NCBI RefSeq assembly: GCF_027172205.1
Contig: NC_070616.1
Span: forward strand, 14,622,001-14,686,000
Direction: 5' to 3'
Origin: Podarcis raffonei
Lineage: Eukaryota; Chordata; Lepidosauria; Squamata; Lacertidae
Length of the DNA: 64,000 nucleotides
Shown here piece by piece: positions 53,385 through 64,000 of the stretch (positions are counted from its first letter, which is position 1; each line of letters opens with the position of its first letter). The notes beneath the pieces were generated by a model. It worked only from the letters and a program-made list of their open reading frames with translations. It was not told the origin of the DNA and did not search any database. A program made the translations under genes and the position numbers.

Positions 53385-53650
53385 TTCCAGTAACTGGCAT
53401 TCAGAAGCATCATTGCCTCCAACCATGGAGGCAGAGAAAACCATCAGAGCTAGTAGCCATTGCAGCATGTGAAGAAGTCCTTTTGTCTTTCCTGAATCTT
53501 CCAACATTCAGTTTCATTGGATAACCCTCCCCCCCCCCAGTCCTGGTATTACAGCGGAGGAAAAACATCTCTGTCCACTTTCTGTTCATACCATTTATGT
53601 TTGGCACTGTTCTCGTATTTAAAAACTCTGCATGTCTCCCCTCTTTCCCC
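53385..53650 (-). mobile_element. CR1/L2-like LINE fragment
   Basis: TTTCCAGTAACTGGCATTCA to CCAACATTCAGTTTCATTGG and onwards. Confidence 0.75.
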
Positions 53651-54296
53651 CAACCTCTCTACCTTCCTAAACATCTGCTTTTCTGCTGGGCAGGAGGGAA
53701 GCTTAATAAAATGCATACAATACGTACAGTGCATTAGGAGAACTCAGCTGTGAAGCTAGATCTATCACACATTGGCTGACAGCTGAACCTGGGACGTGTC
53801 ACAGCAGAGAGATGAGAGTCTGCTAATAAAAGCAAGTTAAACACACCAAGCAGTACCTGGAGACAGCTCACGCAATGCTAGCCTCCAAATCTATATATTT
53901 GAACGGGGGTCAAAGGCATGCATCAGCAACAGTGCAGAAATGGAACTGCCTGGATTTGGAAGATTAAGGGGCGATCAATGAGCCGACAGGTTGAAATGGA
54001 TTGCTCTCAGTTCGGACATGAAGCATTTATGCATATATGTAGTATTCTCTGTCATCCCAAATTAACCTCATAATTCTACACATGTAGTAAGTTTTTTGTG
54101 TACGTTTAATTCTGCACCTTCAAGAGCAGCATGACCTGAAATAATGTAGCAGGTGGAGTTTCCTGGCTGGAGTTTGTGGGGTGGGGTGCTCATTCATGAG
54201 CTGGGGGCTGTTAACATCTACTCTGGGAACGAAGTTCCAGACCCTTTGGAAGCCTACAGCTCTATTTCAGAAATTTGTGCAGAGAGTCTTTGGGAG
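53651..54296. other. Intergenic; no gene seen
   Basis: Unique-looking sequence. Confidence 0.6.
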
Positions 54297-54445
54297 GTTG
54301 AATTGAACTAAGACTTGGGAGACCAAGGTTCAAATCCCCACTCAACCATGAAGCTCACTGGGTGACCTTGAGCCAATCACTACGTCTCAGCCTAGCCTAC
54401 GTCACAGGCCTGTTTTGGGGATTAAATGAGAGGTAAGCCTTTGCT
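54297..54445 (+). mobile_element. tRNA-derived SINE type A, 3'-truncated
   Basis: AAGACTTGGGAGACCAAGGT, B box GGTTCAAATCCCC, to GGGGATTAAATGAGAGG. Confidence 0.8.
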
Positions 54446-56863
54446 GTATTCAGTGATCACACAAAGGTAAATGGATATAGAATTGCAGCCTTTGTCTCAC
54501 TAATGAAATAAGAATTAAGAGACCCAGGGTGTAGATTTTTTGATTTTAAAAATGTTCTATTAATTGCATTTAGCCAATGACTAGAATGCATCCATGAACG
54601 ATTGCTGCATGCCTGCACTTTGTGACTCATGCCTCCTTCCTACGTAGCATTCCATCTCTCCTATCTGACCCTGAAAGTGGCACAACTGGAAGGATGTGTT
54701 CCTATGTCTGTCGTGCGTTAGCATCCGCATCTCCTTGAGAAGTTCCAGGGACAGATACAGGAAAAGAACGTCAAGAGCCTCCACTGAAGGTCTGGTTGTC
54801 TAGACAACTGCCTGATAAGTTGTAAGTTGAGACCACATGTTTTGGAACACCCCAAGGAAATTGATCTCATTATGAAGCCGTGCGTATTTAACATCCCATG
54901 ACCGCTAACCTTTCTTTATGTAGAAGGACGTTTAAAGATGTTTTGATGACTGTGTGCTGTGTGTTAGCGGCTTACATAAGCTTTGTTCTGAAGTATCTCC
55001 GAGTCTCTGCCCCAAAGTGTTTCCAACCTATGGAAAACTAGAAATCATGTTTAGCAACTCTACAGTCATGATTCTCAGCAATCTCTACAATAGGATAGGC
55101 TGCTTTTATTGTCGCCATGGTGCAGATTGGGGAGGGGTTGAGTCAGAGAGTTGACTCCATCACTAGGCCGGAGTCAGGAGGATCAAAGACTGTACCTGCT
55201 CATAGAACACTCTGTGCCATAATTAGAATGTTTAAACACAACTCCCTACCACAACTCTTATTTTAAAAGTTAAGTATGGTGTGTTTGGAACACACCCAGG
55301 AGGGGTATCTCTGCTTCAGCAGGCAGGAAAACCAGAAAGGTCTTCTAATCCCAGCAGCTCCATTGACAGTGCCCAACACCACTGGCTAAACCCAGGCATC
55401 AAATGGAAAACCAGGAGCACATTTGTTTTCTCATCTTTTTCTTTTCTAAAAAAGCTAGTCATTTTTGAGGAACAGTCAAAGGCTTGAAAAGCAAAGCTTA
55501 GGAAAATCAACAGAAGCGTTATCTAGGAAAGCCCTGCAGCATACACATGGCTGTAGCATTATCATTAGCTGTCTCCCTGGCCTGGGCCTAAAAATGAAGG
55601 AGTGGGAAAACTTCAAGCTGGCAGCACAGACATTTCCTGCTGGCCTCTCCCCAAAATCCACCCCATCTTAGGTCCCACTCCTCCATACACACACTGCTGA
55701 GCTGTTTCTCTCTCATCTGATGTCCTCTCTCTGAATTATTCCCCCCAGCTGATTTCAGTAGCAGGAAACGTGAGCATTCCCAAGTTCTGGTGCCAAACTA
55801 CCCCACTTTCCAGTTTGATCTTTTTCCAAAGAGATCCAAAAACTACCAAATTTATTGTCTAGACTCTGTTACATTTTTTTATTCTCCTAGGCTTCTGCTG
55901 CTGGCTGCACTGCTTCTTAACAGTTGTTTTCAATTCAACTTTAATGTATTTGTGGCTTGCTGCTATCTTTTTCTAATCGTTTTGATTGTTGGAGCTCAGC
56001 CTTTGACAACCTGGTGCCCTCTAGACTATCTGTTGTATTTTATTTGACCATCCTCCACCCTTAGGTCTTAGCGTGGTTACAATTTAAAATATAACATTAA
56101 AAATTACAAGGAAGTTACAACTGCAAAAAAATCAACCACAAAAAATAACATCTAATAAAAATGCAACATCTAATTAAAAGGTAACAAGACTTCATATAGT
56201 TGCTTATAGATTCCCAAGCTTTCTGCATTAGAAATCTTCAGGCAGTTTTTTAAAAAGAGACCACAACTCCCACCGGCACCAGAGGTTGGTAAATGTCTTC
56301 TGGCTTGTTGAGATCTGTCTTGGAGGCCGTGAAGGAGGAAAGCCCAAGTAGCACTTCCTCACCCACTGCCAGAGCAAATGTATTAGGCTGAGGTCCTGTA
56401 CTTGACTTATTTGGGCATAAGTCTCAAGGAACTAAAATATTACTTCTTCTTGTTGGCATCTGTCTGTCTCGGGAGACAATGGAGTGCACCTCGGGGGTGA
56501 AGTCAAACCACTAAAGAATCAGAGCGCCTGCAGTGACCTCTCTGGGGTGCAAGCCTGGGCAGTGTATATGGAAGCACTGGGTTTACTTTTGAGTAAAAGG
56601 GCATAGGAGGTTGAACTGTTCCTCATTTCGCTATTCTCAAGCAAAAAAGCTAAGTATTTTATTTACTTTGACAACTTATATATGCTGCTAAATTAGTTGC
56701 TTCTATGTGGCATATACAAGAACCCAATACAATAGTGGTTAAAATTATAACATCAGAATTCACTTAAAATGCCTGCTGGAATAAAGAACTATTCATTGGG
56801 TGCTGGAGGTTCAACAGAAAGGGGGTCTATCTGACCTCAACCAGGAGGGAGTTCTACAAAATT
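54446..56863. other. Intergenic; no gene recognised
   Basis: Includes an A-rich LINE-like tail at 56075-56210 and a repeat-like motif at 56450-56580 (CTCGGGAGACAATGGAGTGC) of unknown family. No exon seen. Confidence 0.5.
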
Positions 56864-56877
56864 GGGCCCACAATATT

Positions 56878-57941
56878 ATTATTTTTAAAGCGTTTATTAA
56901 TTTTCCAATAAAAACATCTAATTAACATCAAATCAAATCCAATAAAAAAATAAAAAACTAAAAAAAATTCCAATTGTCTTCCAAATTGTGATAATTTTGG
57001 TTTTGGCTTCCCACGGTCTGAATTCCAAAGCGCTTTCAACATCATAGTCCTGCCTCTCATCATCATCAATGTTTTTCATAATTCCATGTCCTATTTTTTC
57101 CTCCACATTTTGACTCTGGTTCTGCGATCCTCAATCATGTCAGAAAACAGATATTTTCCCTGTTTCAGCTGTTTATGTTTTTTCATCGTACCGCTTCTTT
57201 AATTGCATCCAATTCCAGAGTTCTGTCCAGCTCTTTGAAAGTTGTTATTTTGGCAGCTCCCAAATCGTTAATCTTTACCTTGTTGATTTATTCTTAAGCA
57301 GACTGTTTGCAATGTAGCCATAATTCAGACAGTTAGAAATTAGCCTTTGGAATCCACCCAGTCCAATCCCCCCTCCGGGCCCTAGAGGGGGGCTGCCAGA
57401 CATCCATTTAGCCCTATCTCTCTCATAATAAAAAACTTCCTTTTTGCAAACATTTGTATATATAATATTCTTTCCAGTCTTTATGACCAACCATCAGTTA
57501 ACTCCTGTTTCTCTTAATCAGGGAGCTATTTCAGATATTCCATAACTGCATAGGTAGAAGCCATTTTGTTTTGGTTTTCGTCTTTAACAAGCATTTCAAA
57601 TCTTAGAAGAAAAGCGGGTACGAATAGGTCTGTACTCACTTTTTGAAGAGCAATTTAGGTTCTTAATGAGAGTTGGCATGCAATACGGATTGTTAATGTT
57701 AGAGGAAGAATAGAAAACATACCAAGCCAAATTCCAAACATCATGATGAGGATCTCTTTGGAGTTCTATCTTTTGCACCAGAGACTGTACATACTGCAGG
57801 TTTTCCCCCAGCTTCATCAGTTCAGAGCGTGTCTGTTTTCCAAATCTTTATATTTTCCCAAACAGATGCATCCGGCTATGGGGTGACGTCACAGGAGTGT
57901 CAGTCCGTCCCTTGCTCCGTGACCCAGTGCCCCTGCCGTCT
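56878..57941 (-). mobile_element. Internally deleted L1 derivative, 1.06 kb
   Basis: Flanked by an exact 14-bp repeat GGGCCCACAATATT (56864-56877, 57942-57955). On the minus strand it starts AGACGGCAGGGGCACTGG, like an L1 5' UTR, and ends AATAAACGCTTTAAAAATAA, the usual lizard L1 3' end. Between are two short open frames (57596-57817 and 57275-57490) but no reverse transcriptase, so most of ORF1 and ORF2 is missing while both ends are kept. Confidence 0.75.
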
Positions 57942-57955
57942 GGGCCCACAATATT

Positions 57956-59244
57956 AAAACAGCATGTGAATCATGGGAGACCACTCCCCCAAAAATCCTC
58001 AGTGATCAAACAGGAATAGAAGGAAGCAGGTGGTCCCTAAGGTATCCTAGACCAAAGTTTTTATACCTAAAGAGGTATAACACAATATGATCATGATATT
58101 TATTTGTGAACTACTTAACATTACTATGTGGCTTCTGAAGAGTTAGATCTGGGATAAGTAACTTTCAGCCCTCCAAATGTTGCTGGACCCCCAAACTATT
58201 GGCTGGGCCACCAAATGGCGCAGAAACATTCCAGGTCTCCAAAACCTTTCAAGACACACCTCAGGCAGTTGCTTCGCACAGCAGGCTGGGGTTTATTCGA
58301 GCTAAGCTTACAAACCACGACATCCGCAAACAGAAGAATGTGCTGGGAGGGAAAGGGAATGCATTCTTAGCTGCTGAGGAACATTTCTATTTGTTTTTGC
58401 TTTCAGGGATTGGTCCCTCACACACTAACAGGCCCTAATAATTAACTGTCAAGCTCTGATAAAGACCGTGCAAAAATATGTATCATTGCCTGGATAAACA
58501 GAGCACACACCCCAAATTTAAATTACATCTCTGCTTATCTTTTCATGCATTCATTCTTTTACACAGCTTCTACAAACACAAAATGCAAAGTTTCAGAAAT
58601 GGGCCCCATGTTCCCATGAATGGGAGGGAGGGAGGTGGGCAGATGTTGACAGATGCCCAGAACTGCAAGGGCAGGGAAGAAGGACAGTCACCCTGTAGCA
58701 AAAGCTGGATGTCTCCAACCTTGGTGTTCTAAGTCCAAACCAGTTCTAAGCAGGTGGAGTATGTGAGATCTAGAAAGCTGAGAGAGAAAAGTGTCCAGGA
58801 GACTGAAGAACTAAGGAGATGAGGGGCCCCAGAGGCAATGCGGCTGAAGAGAAAAGAACACAGATTGGGCGAAGGAGAAGGATAATGACTGGGGTCAGAG
58901 GGCCTAATAGAATGAGGTGTGGATATAAAAGGGGAGGGGAGGGGAGGGGAGGGGAGGGAAAATGGGTCACAGGGCCTAAGGACAGAAGAGACTGTTTGCT
59001 GTTGGTTGAAAGGCATAAAGCAGGGAAAGTTTTGCCTTGAGATCAGAATGAGGTCCAGAATTCAATTTCTGCCAAGCACTGGATGGATGCTTCCAAATGC
59101 TCATAAGCAGGGCACAAATCCAACACTCTCCACTCTTGTTTGTCCCTGGCCTCTGGCATTCAGAAGTACTAGTGCTTCTGTGCATGGAGGTTCCATTGAT
59201 TTATCGTGTCACCCCACTTACTCATACAAGTAACATCAGTTTTC
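57956..59244. other. Intergenic; no gene seen
   Basis: A scrap of the hairpin transposon at about 58150-58200 and a (GGGGA)n run. No exon. Confidence 0.5.
58928..58960. repeat. (GGGGA)n microsatellite
   Basis: About six units AGGGG in tandem. Confidence 0.9.
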
Positions 59245-59397
59245 CACCTAGTTCAGGGTTGTGTACACTGACAAGCAGCTGCTCTCCAGGGTTTGAAGCA
59301 AGGAGTCCATCCCAGCTCTATCTGGAGATGCCATTGGGGACTGACTCTGGGACCTTCTGCATGCAAAACAGATGCTTTGCCCCTGAGTTGCAGACCT
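59245..59397 (-). mobile_element. tRNA-derived SINE type B
   Basis: AGTTCAGGGTTGTGTACACT to ACCTTCTGCATGCAAAACAG and CTGAGTTGCAG. Confidence 0.75.
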
Positions 59398-60001
59398 TCA
59401 AATTCTTTTTACAGCTATCTGAGCTCATGTGTTGGCTATCAATTCTGTAAGGTCATGTGTTGCGTCAAGAGCTGCTCCCTTTCGCCAGTCCTGAACCTAC
59501 TGCCAGTTTACTTTGTTGGGTGATCCTGCACTCTGGTAATGCGAGAGAGGAAAAACTGGATACACCTCTCTAGTAAATAAAGAAGCAGAACAAGATTTTG
59601 CAATCAATTGTGAGACGTATTTTGCCAAACAGGTCGGGTCATTCAGAAGCACTAGAAACCAACTGGTAATCAGAAGGCCAGCTGCATGTAAATCTTACTC
59701 AAAGGAGTACACACATAAAAGGCACATGGAACCAACCACAGCATCTGCATCTCAGAAAAATCCAGTTTTCTTATCCCACAAATAGAACATTTGTTAAGAA
59801 TTCTGTTGTTGGTAATTGTTGCTCTTGTGGAGTATAAACAAACATGAAACACACTGCAGGGTGATATCACTGTGTGTTAGTCAGCAAATGAGAGAGGGGG
59901 GAGTCTTCATCCTCCCTGGAACCTCTTTGCAACTGGAATGTTTGGCTGACTCTCCCCAGTGATAACATTTTGGCAAGGCCACCCACATGGTCCAAGTCTT
60001 T

Positions 60002-60148
60002 CTATACCCGATCTCCTTCTTCCTCTGCAGCCATGGCTGACTCCTGCTGCTCTTCTTGCTCTGGGTCTCCAGGAAGATTTCTAGTGACCGTCTGGAGCAG
60101 GGATTCAATCTGCTCTTCAGTGAGCCTCTCCTCACTTTCTTCCACGAT
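60002..60148 (-). CDS. CRCP: CRCP last exon with stop
   Basis: TTTTTCCTCTGCAG acceptor at 60149-60150, then 48 codons and TAG (60002-60004). The EESEERLTEEQIE segment is the best-conserved block. No AATAAA or ATTAAA signal on the minus strand is seen in the kilobase downstream, so the 3' end is undefined. Confidence 0.95.
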   Translation of the reverse strand: MVEESEERLTEEQIESLLQTVTRNLPGDPEQEEQQESAMAAEEEGDRV

Positions 60149-63100
60149 CTGCAGAGGAAAAAGCAGTGAGCCACCTCTGGTCTCTTGCCACCATCACATG
60201 CTAAGAGCAAACTGTTCCTTAGGGCAAAGCACAGACAAACTTTGCCAACCTGGTACCTTCCAGATGTTTCAGACCACTACTCCCATCAGCCCCAGCCAGT
60301 TGGCTAATACTGTAAAAGCAGAAATAGCCAAAATGGGTGTGGTGCAAGGCTAAGTTAGGGATGCTTAGGCCCCAATGAAATCAATGTGAAGAGATAGCTG
60401 TGTTGAGCTCAAATTCCATTGATTTCAATGGAAACCAACAGCTGCAATCCTAGAAGCAGTTACTGGGGAACTCATTGGGACTTATTTCTGGATAACCATT
60501 CATAGGACCATGCTGTCACTCCAACTTAGTCTAGATCCAACCCTTCATTTCTACCCAGTGAATTCAATCCAAGATTCCTTGTGTCTTCTAAAACTGCTCC
60601 TTATGTAACTAGAATGTTTGGCAAACCTAACTGTTTATTTATTTGGGACATTTCTCTTATGCTTGGAACACTCTTCTTTTGGAGCAAGAGACACAGCAGT
60701 TCATAGAAAGCACAAAAAAAAGGATAAAACCTGCAGATTAAAACACAAAAAATAAGATCTTCTTTAAAAAGTTTTTTAAAAGAGGATCAATGAAACAGAC
60801 ATAAAATCAAATAGAGAAGCACATGACAGAGTCACTAAATCAGAGATGTTTTCCTTCTATGTGACAGACTAGCATTGCTGAATCTCTAGCCTGTGGGCCT
60901 CATTAGGCCTGCCAGGCCTCTGAATTTTGCCCACAGGGCCCTTTTGGGCAAAGCATGCCAGGATGTCAGGCACTTCACAGATCTGCTGCATCTTTGCTAA
61001 GCTGAGAGGTAAGATCAGGAAGCTGCTGCCCTCCTGCTGTGGTCGTTCAAGCAGCAAACTGGGCAGTGTAAAAATGTACAGCGATGGTACTGAATAAAGG
61101 AACTCAATGAACTATTACTGTAACCAATACCAAATTTTCACAAGCTGCAAAGAGATCATTGGGAAAAACACACACACAATCCCCTTAATGTTCAAACGTT
61201 AACACATCATGTTTTCAGAAATGTCTTGTTTTGGGGGGGGACACACACACCCAGATAGTCCCTTCTTTTTCTATGGCAACTGCCAACCCACACCTTTAAA
61301 TTGGCCTTTGTTCTCTGGAACTGCAGGGAATTTGCCTCAATGGAATAAGGAAAGACTCTCTGAAAGGACGGTCACATTTTCATAACATGATGATCATGAC
61401 AAGAGCAAACAGAAAATTATTCCTCTTGCCAAGTAAAATCAGATATACATAAGTCTCCATCTCTCACCCGTAAGCATCTGCCCGTAAACTCTTATCTCAA
61501 TGAGAAAAAGAACATCTCTTAACCATATGCTGACGCAGGATCCCACTCTTTAACTTCTTTATACTCAGTCTCAAATTAATTTCTCCTTGCAATAGCTTGT
61601 ATTTCAATTTCTTTTCCTCCTGCTTGCTGTACATTGCTTTGAAAAGAGACAGCACAGACACGCAAATAAATAAAGAAGGGGAAATGTACTGCTAAGTCAA
61701 TTCTGCAACATGGAATGATATCCACATGCTTCAGCTTCCAGATCCATTTCCTAGGCTTTGCATTCAGGAAGAGGTTTAGAAACAAGTGCTTTTATTGGGG
61801 GGATTAACCTGGCAGTCACCTTTTGTCTTCAATCTGCTGTAACCTAATGAACTTCCTTTTGTTGGGGGTGGGGAGAGGGAGCAGAGAAATCACCTTCTTC
61901 CCATTTCATTGACTCAACAACTCCCACAGCTTCAGCGGGTGCAGAGGCCATCTCAGAGTGTTTACTTCAGCTATTCATCTCCTTCTAAAACAGTAGACAT
62001 TTTATGTGTTCAAGGGTACATTGGTTCTCAATGACGCATCAGTCAATACCTGTTTATTACACAGTACTTTAAGGTCTGTTAGCTTCGGTTGCTAGGCTTT
62101 AGGTGACCTGGAGAGGCAAGCAGAGTGGAAATTGGGACTTATCAAGTCCCTGAATGGTGGCTGAGGGAGAAAACCCACATATAGCAGCTAGGCAGGCAGG
62201 CAGGCAAGCAGACCCAATAGGGCTCACCTTCTAGCCTTTGTAGATCAACTCAATGAGCCAGGATTAGGGCAAACCGTTCTAGAGACAGAGGGTACATCAT
62301 CATCAGCGCATGGGTAGGCAAACTAAGACCCAGGGGCCGGATCCGGCCCAATCGCCTTCTAAATCTGGCCCACGGACGGTCCAGGAATCAGTGTGTTTTT
62401 ACATGAGTAGAATGTGTGCTTTTATTTAAAATGCATCTCTGGGTTATTTGTGGGGCATAGGAATTCATTCATTTCCCCCCCAAAAAAATATAGTCCGGCC
62501 CCCCACAAGGTCTGAGGAACAGTGGACTGGCCCCCTGCTGAAAAAGTTTGCTGACCCCTGATCTTTGGAACCCTCTGAACTGCAGCCCCAGCTGGCTTAC
62601 CAAAGGGGGCAGCCAAACATAGCTGCTGCTTCTCCATGTGTTTCCCTCTGGCCTTTCATATCACTCCTTTAGGATACACCACTGCCACCAGACTTTCCCC
62701 TCCTGCATCCTCACCCTTCACTGTTCACCACCTCTCTTGTGGCCCACTATGCTGTGCAACACACTTTGGCACGAGATTGGTGCCCACCCCGCCAAACATC
62801 CTCTTGGCCATAAAGAGGTCTGAGCCAAAACCACTAAATTTGAGAGCCAGTGTGGTGCAGTGGTTAGGACCAAGGAGACCAGGGTTCGAATCCCCACCTA
62901 GCCATGAAGCTCACTGGGTGACCTTGGGCCAGTCACTCTCTTTCAGCCTATCCCACCTTACAGGGTTGTTGTGGCAATCAAATGGCAGAGAGAATCATGT
63001 AAGCCTTGAGCCCCGTAGAGTGAAAGGTGGGCTATAAATGCAATAATCATGTTCATTCTTATGACTGACAAAAACACAAATGATTTCTGATTATGAATGT

Positions 63101-63700
63101 CTTTGTGCTGTTCCAATGCTGCTTTTTGAGCATCTGGTTATTAATTATACTTATTCCTGAAATGTAGATCCCAGCCCTCAAATAAATTGTTAAGGAAGGC
63201 TTACAACACAAAAGCAAAGATACAATAAAAAAAAAACATTTGAAAAGAAAAGAAAAACTGACTACAGACTAAAAAGCAGGGCACAAAAATTTTAAACAGC
63301 TGCATGAAATTTATCTGTCTTCTGCTGGCTCCCACCCCATTTTCCCCTGAATGCCATTTAAGCAGCACAGGTGTGTCCAACTACGTGGCTCATTTACTGT
63401 TGTCCATGATGTCATCACATCAGATGTCACTTTGTGACAACGCTGGCAAAATCACTGGGGTTGTTAGGGCCCGATTAAACAGCAAGGTAAGTGGAGGGCA
63501 GTCAGGGAAACAACAAACAAGGAGCAGGAAATATAAAAAGGTCAATGAGCAGCATCAAAAGACTCTGAACATTTCAGGACACAAAAGGAAAAGGGTCACT
63601 GCTCTTCAAGGGCTAGGGATACCTGGAAACTTCACAACTTACCAATTGGATCTCAACGGCAGTCACAGGCCTGAGGTTGAGAAGCTGCAGTTTTTCTGCC
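60002..63700 (-). CDS. CRCP: CRCP (RPC9), last two coding exons
   Basis: CRCP is RNA polymerase III subunit RPC9, also described as the CGRP-receptor component protein. It pairs with RPC8 in the polymerase stalk through an HRDC-like fold. Exons 63643..63700 and 60002..60148 encode AEKLQLLNLRPVTAVEIQL followed by IVEESEERLTEEQIESLLQT and VTRNLPGDPEQEEQQESAMA, then AEEEGDRV and TAG. The phase at the junction is 0, as in human. The core matches human closely; the acidic tail is shorter and ends GDRV instead of DEEDPA. Upstream exons lie beyond base 64000. TPST1 follows downstream on the same strand, as in human. Confidence 0.95.
60238..60305. mobile_element. Hairpin DNA transposon fragment in CRCP intron
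   Basis: ACTTTGCCAACCTGGTACCT and CACTACTCCCATCAGCCCC; one arm only. Confidence 0.5.
60306..62308. other. CRCP intron; no gene recognised
   Basis: About 2 kb without a clear element. Confidence 0.5.
62309..62560 (-). mobile_element. hAT-family non-autonomous DNA transposon
   Basis: On the minus strand it starts CAGGGGTCAGCAAACTTTTT and then CAGCAGGGGGCCAGTCCACT; the other end reads AGTTTGCCTACCCATG in that strand. This matches a Charlie-like hAT type found in several vertebrates. No clean flanking duplication seen. Confidence 0.8.
62843..63048 (+). mobile_element. tRNA-derived SINE type A
   Basis: GAGCCAGTGTGGTGCAGTGG to GTGGGCTATAAATGCAATAA; well preserved. Confidence 0.9.
63049..63642. 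other. CRCP intron; no gene seen
   Basis: Unique-looking; an A-run near 63226. After the exon, 63701-64000 also holds nothing recognisable. Confidence 0.55.
63643..63700 (-). CDS. CRCP: CRCP penultimate exon (58 bp)
   Basis: A TTTGCACAG acceptor (63701-63702) and a TTG|GTAAGT donor (63641-63642) bracket one base plus 19 codons, AEKLQLLNLRPVTAVEIQL. Human has AEKLQLLNHRPVTAVEIQL. This is the central helix-turn of the HRDC-like domain. Confidence 0.94.
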
Positions 63701-64000
63701 CTGTGCAAATGCAAAGAACACACCACCATATAATTTAGGGATTCTGGTTACAGGAGCCATCCGCATGCTAACACTTCTTGGCCACAAAACAATGGCTGGA
63801 GAGCCAAAGTTGCAGCTTGACCTCAGATGAGCTGCACAACAGGCAAAAATGAAACCATTTGGGAGCTTGGAAACAGGCTCATGGCCACATCCATAACCCA
63901 AACCCACAGTGGCGTTTAGTGGCCCGAAAGTTTCAAAACCATCCAATTTTCATTGTAACTCTTTGTTCAGACACACTCAGAACCACTACTCTTTCTGAAC

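Noticed and set aside
1-64000. CRISPR arrays, operons, prophage or bacterial genes
   Set aside because: The window is spliced vertebrate DNA; the only regular repeats are microsatellites and one minisatellite.

Overview
This is a stretch of nuclear DNA from a vertebrate, almost certainly a squamate reptile and most likely a lizard. Two things point there. First, spliced exons match four vertebrate genes closely: CRCP, TPST1, KCTD7 and RABGEF1. Second, the DNA between them is crowded with squamate-type repeats: tRNA-headed SINEs, Sauria-type SINEs whose tail resembles the Bov-B LINE, CR1/L2-like LINE fragments, an L1 derivative, Bov-B, and many short DNA transposons.

All four genes lie on the minus strand. 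Read in their transcription direction, right to left, the order is CRCP (last two exons, 63.7 and 60.0 kb), TPST1 (promoter 51.4 kb, coding exons 47.5 to 41.6 kb), KCTD7 (complete, 28.7 to 20.6 kb) and RABGEF1 (promoter 17.5 kb, first two coding exons at 9.7 and 7.5 kb, continuing past base 1). This is the order and relative orientation I recall for human chromosome 7q11.21. Every exon given has matching splice sites and phases. KCTD7 closes as a 285-residue protein. TPST1 is complete except for about five C-terminal codons that I could not place.

The genes share no pathway. CRCP is an RNA polymerase III subunit, TPST1 a Golgi tyrosylprotein sulfotransferase, KCTD7 a BTB-domain cullin-3 adaptor linked to neuronal excitability and lysosomal function, and RABGEF1 the Rab5 exchange factor Rabex-5. 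KCTD7 and RABGEF1 sit head to tail with about 3 kb from stop codon to next promoter, and read-through transcripts are known for the human pair.

CpG-rich promoter regions lie at 17.4-17.7 kb (RABGEF1), 28.7-29.1 kb (KCTD7) and 51.3-51.6 kb (TPST1). A fourth, at 33.7-34.3 kb, belongs to no gene I can identify and carries several RFX X-box-like motifs. The rest is introns and intergenic DNA. Points of interest there are a GC-rich transposon with a near-perfect 60-bp palindrome and an internal minisatellite (39.9-40.4 kb), a 1.06-kb L1 derivative with a 14-bp target duplication (56.9-57.9 kb), a solo LTR inside a SINE (21.2-21.7 kb), and one LINE/SINE junction present twice 10 kb apart (16.1 and 26.3 kb).
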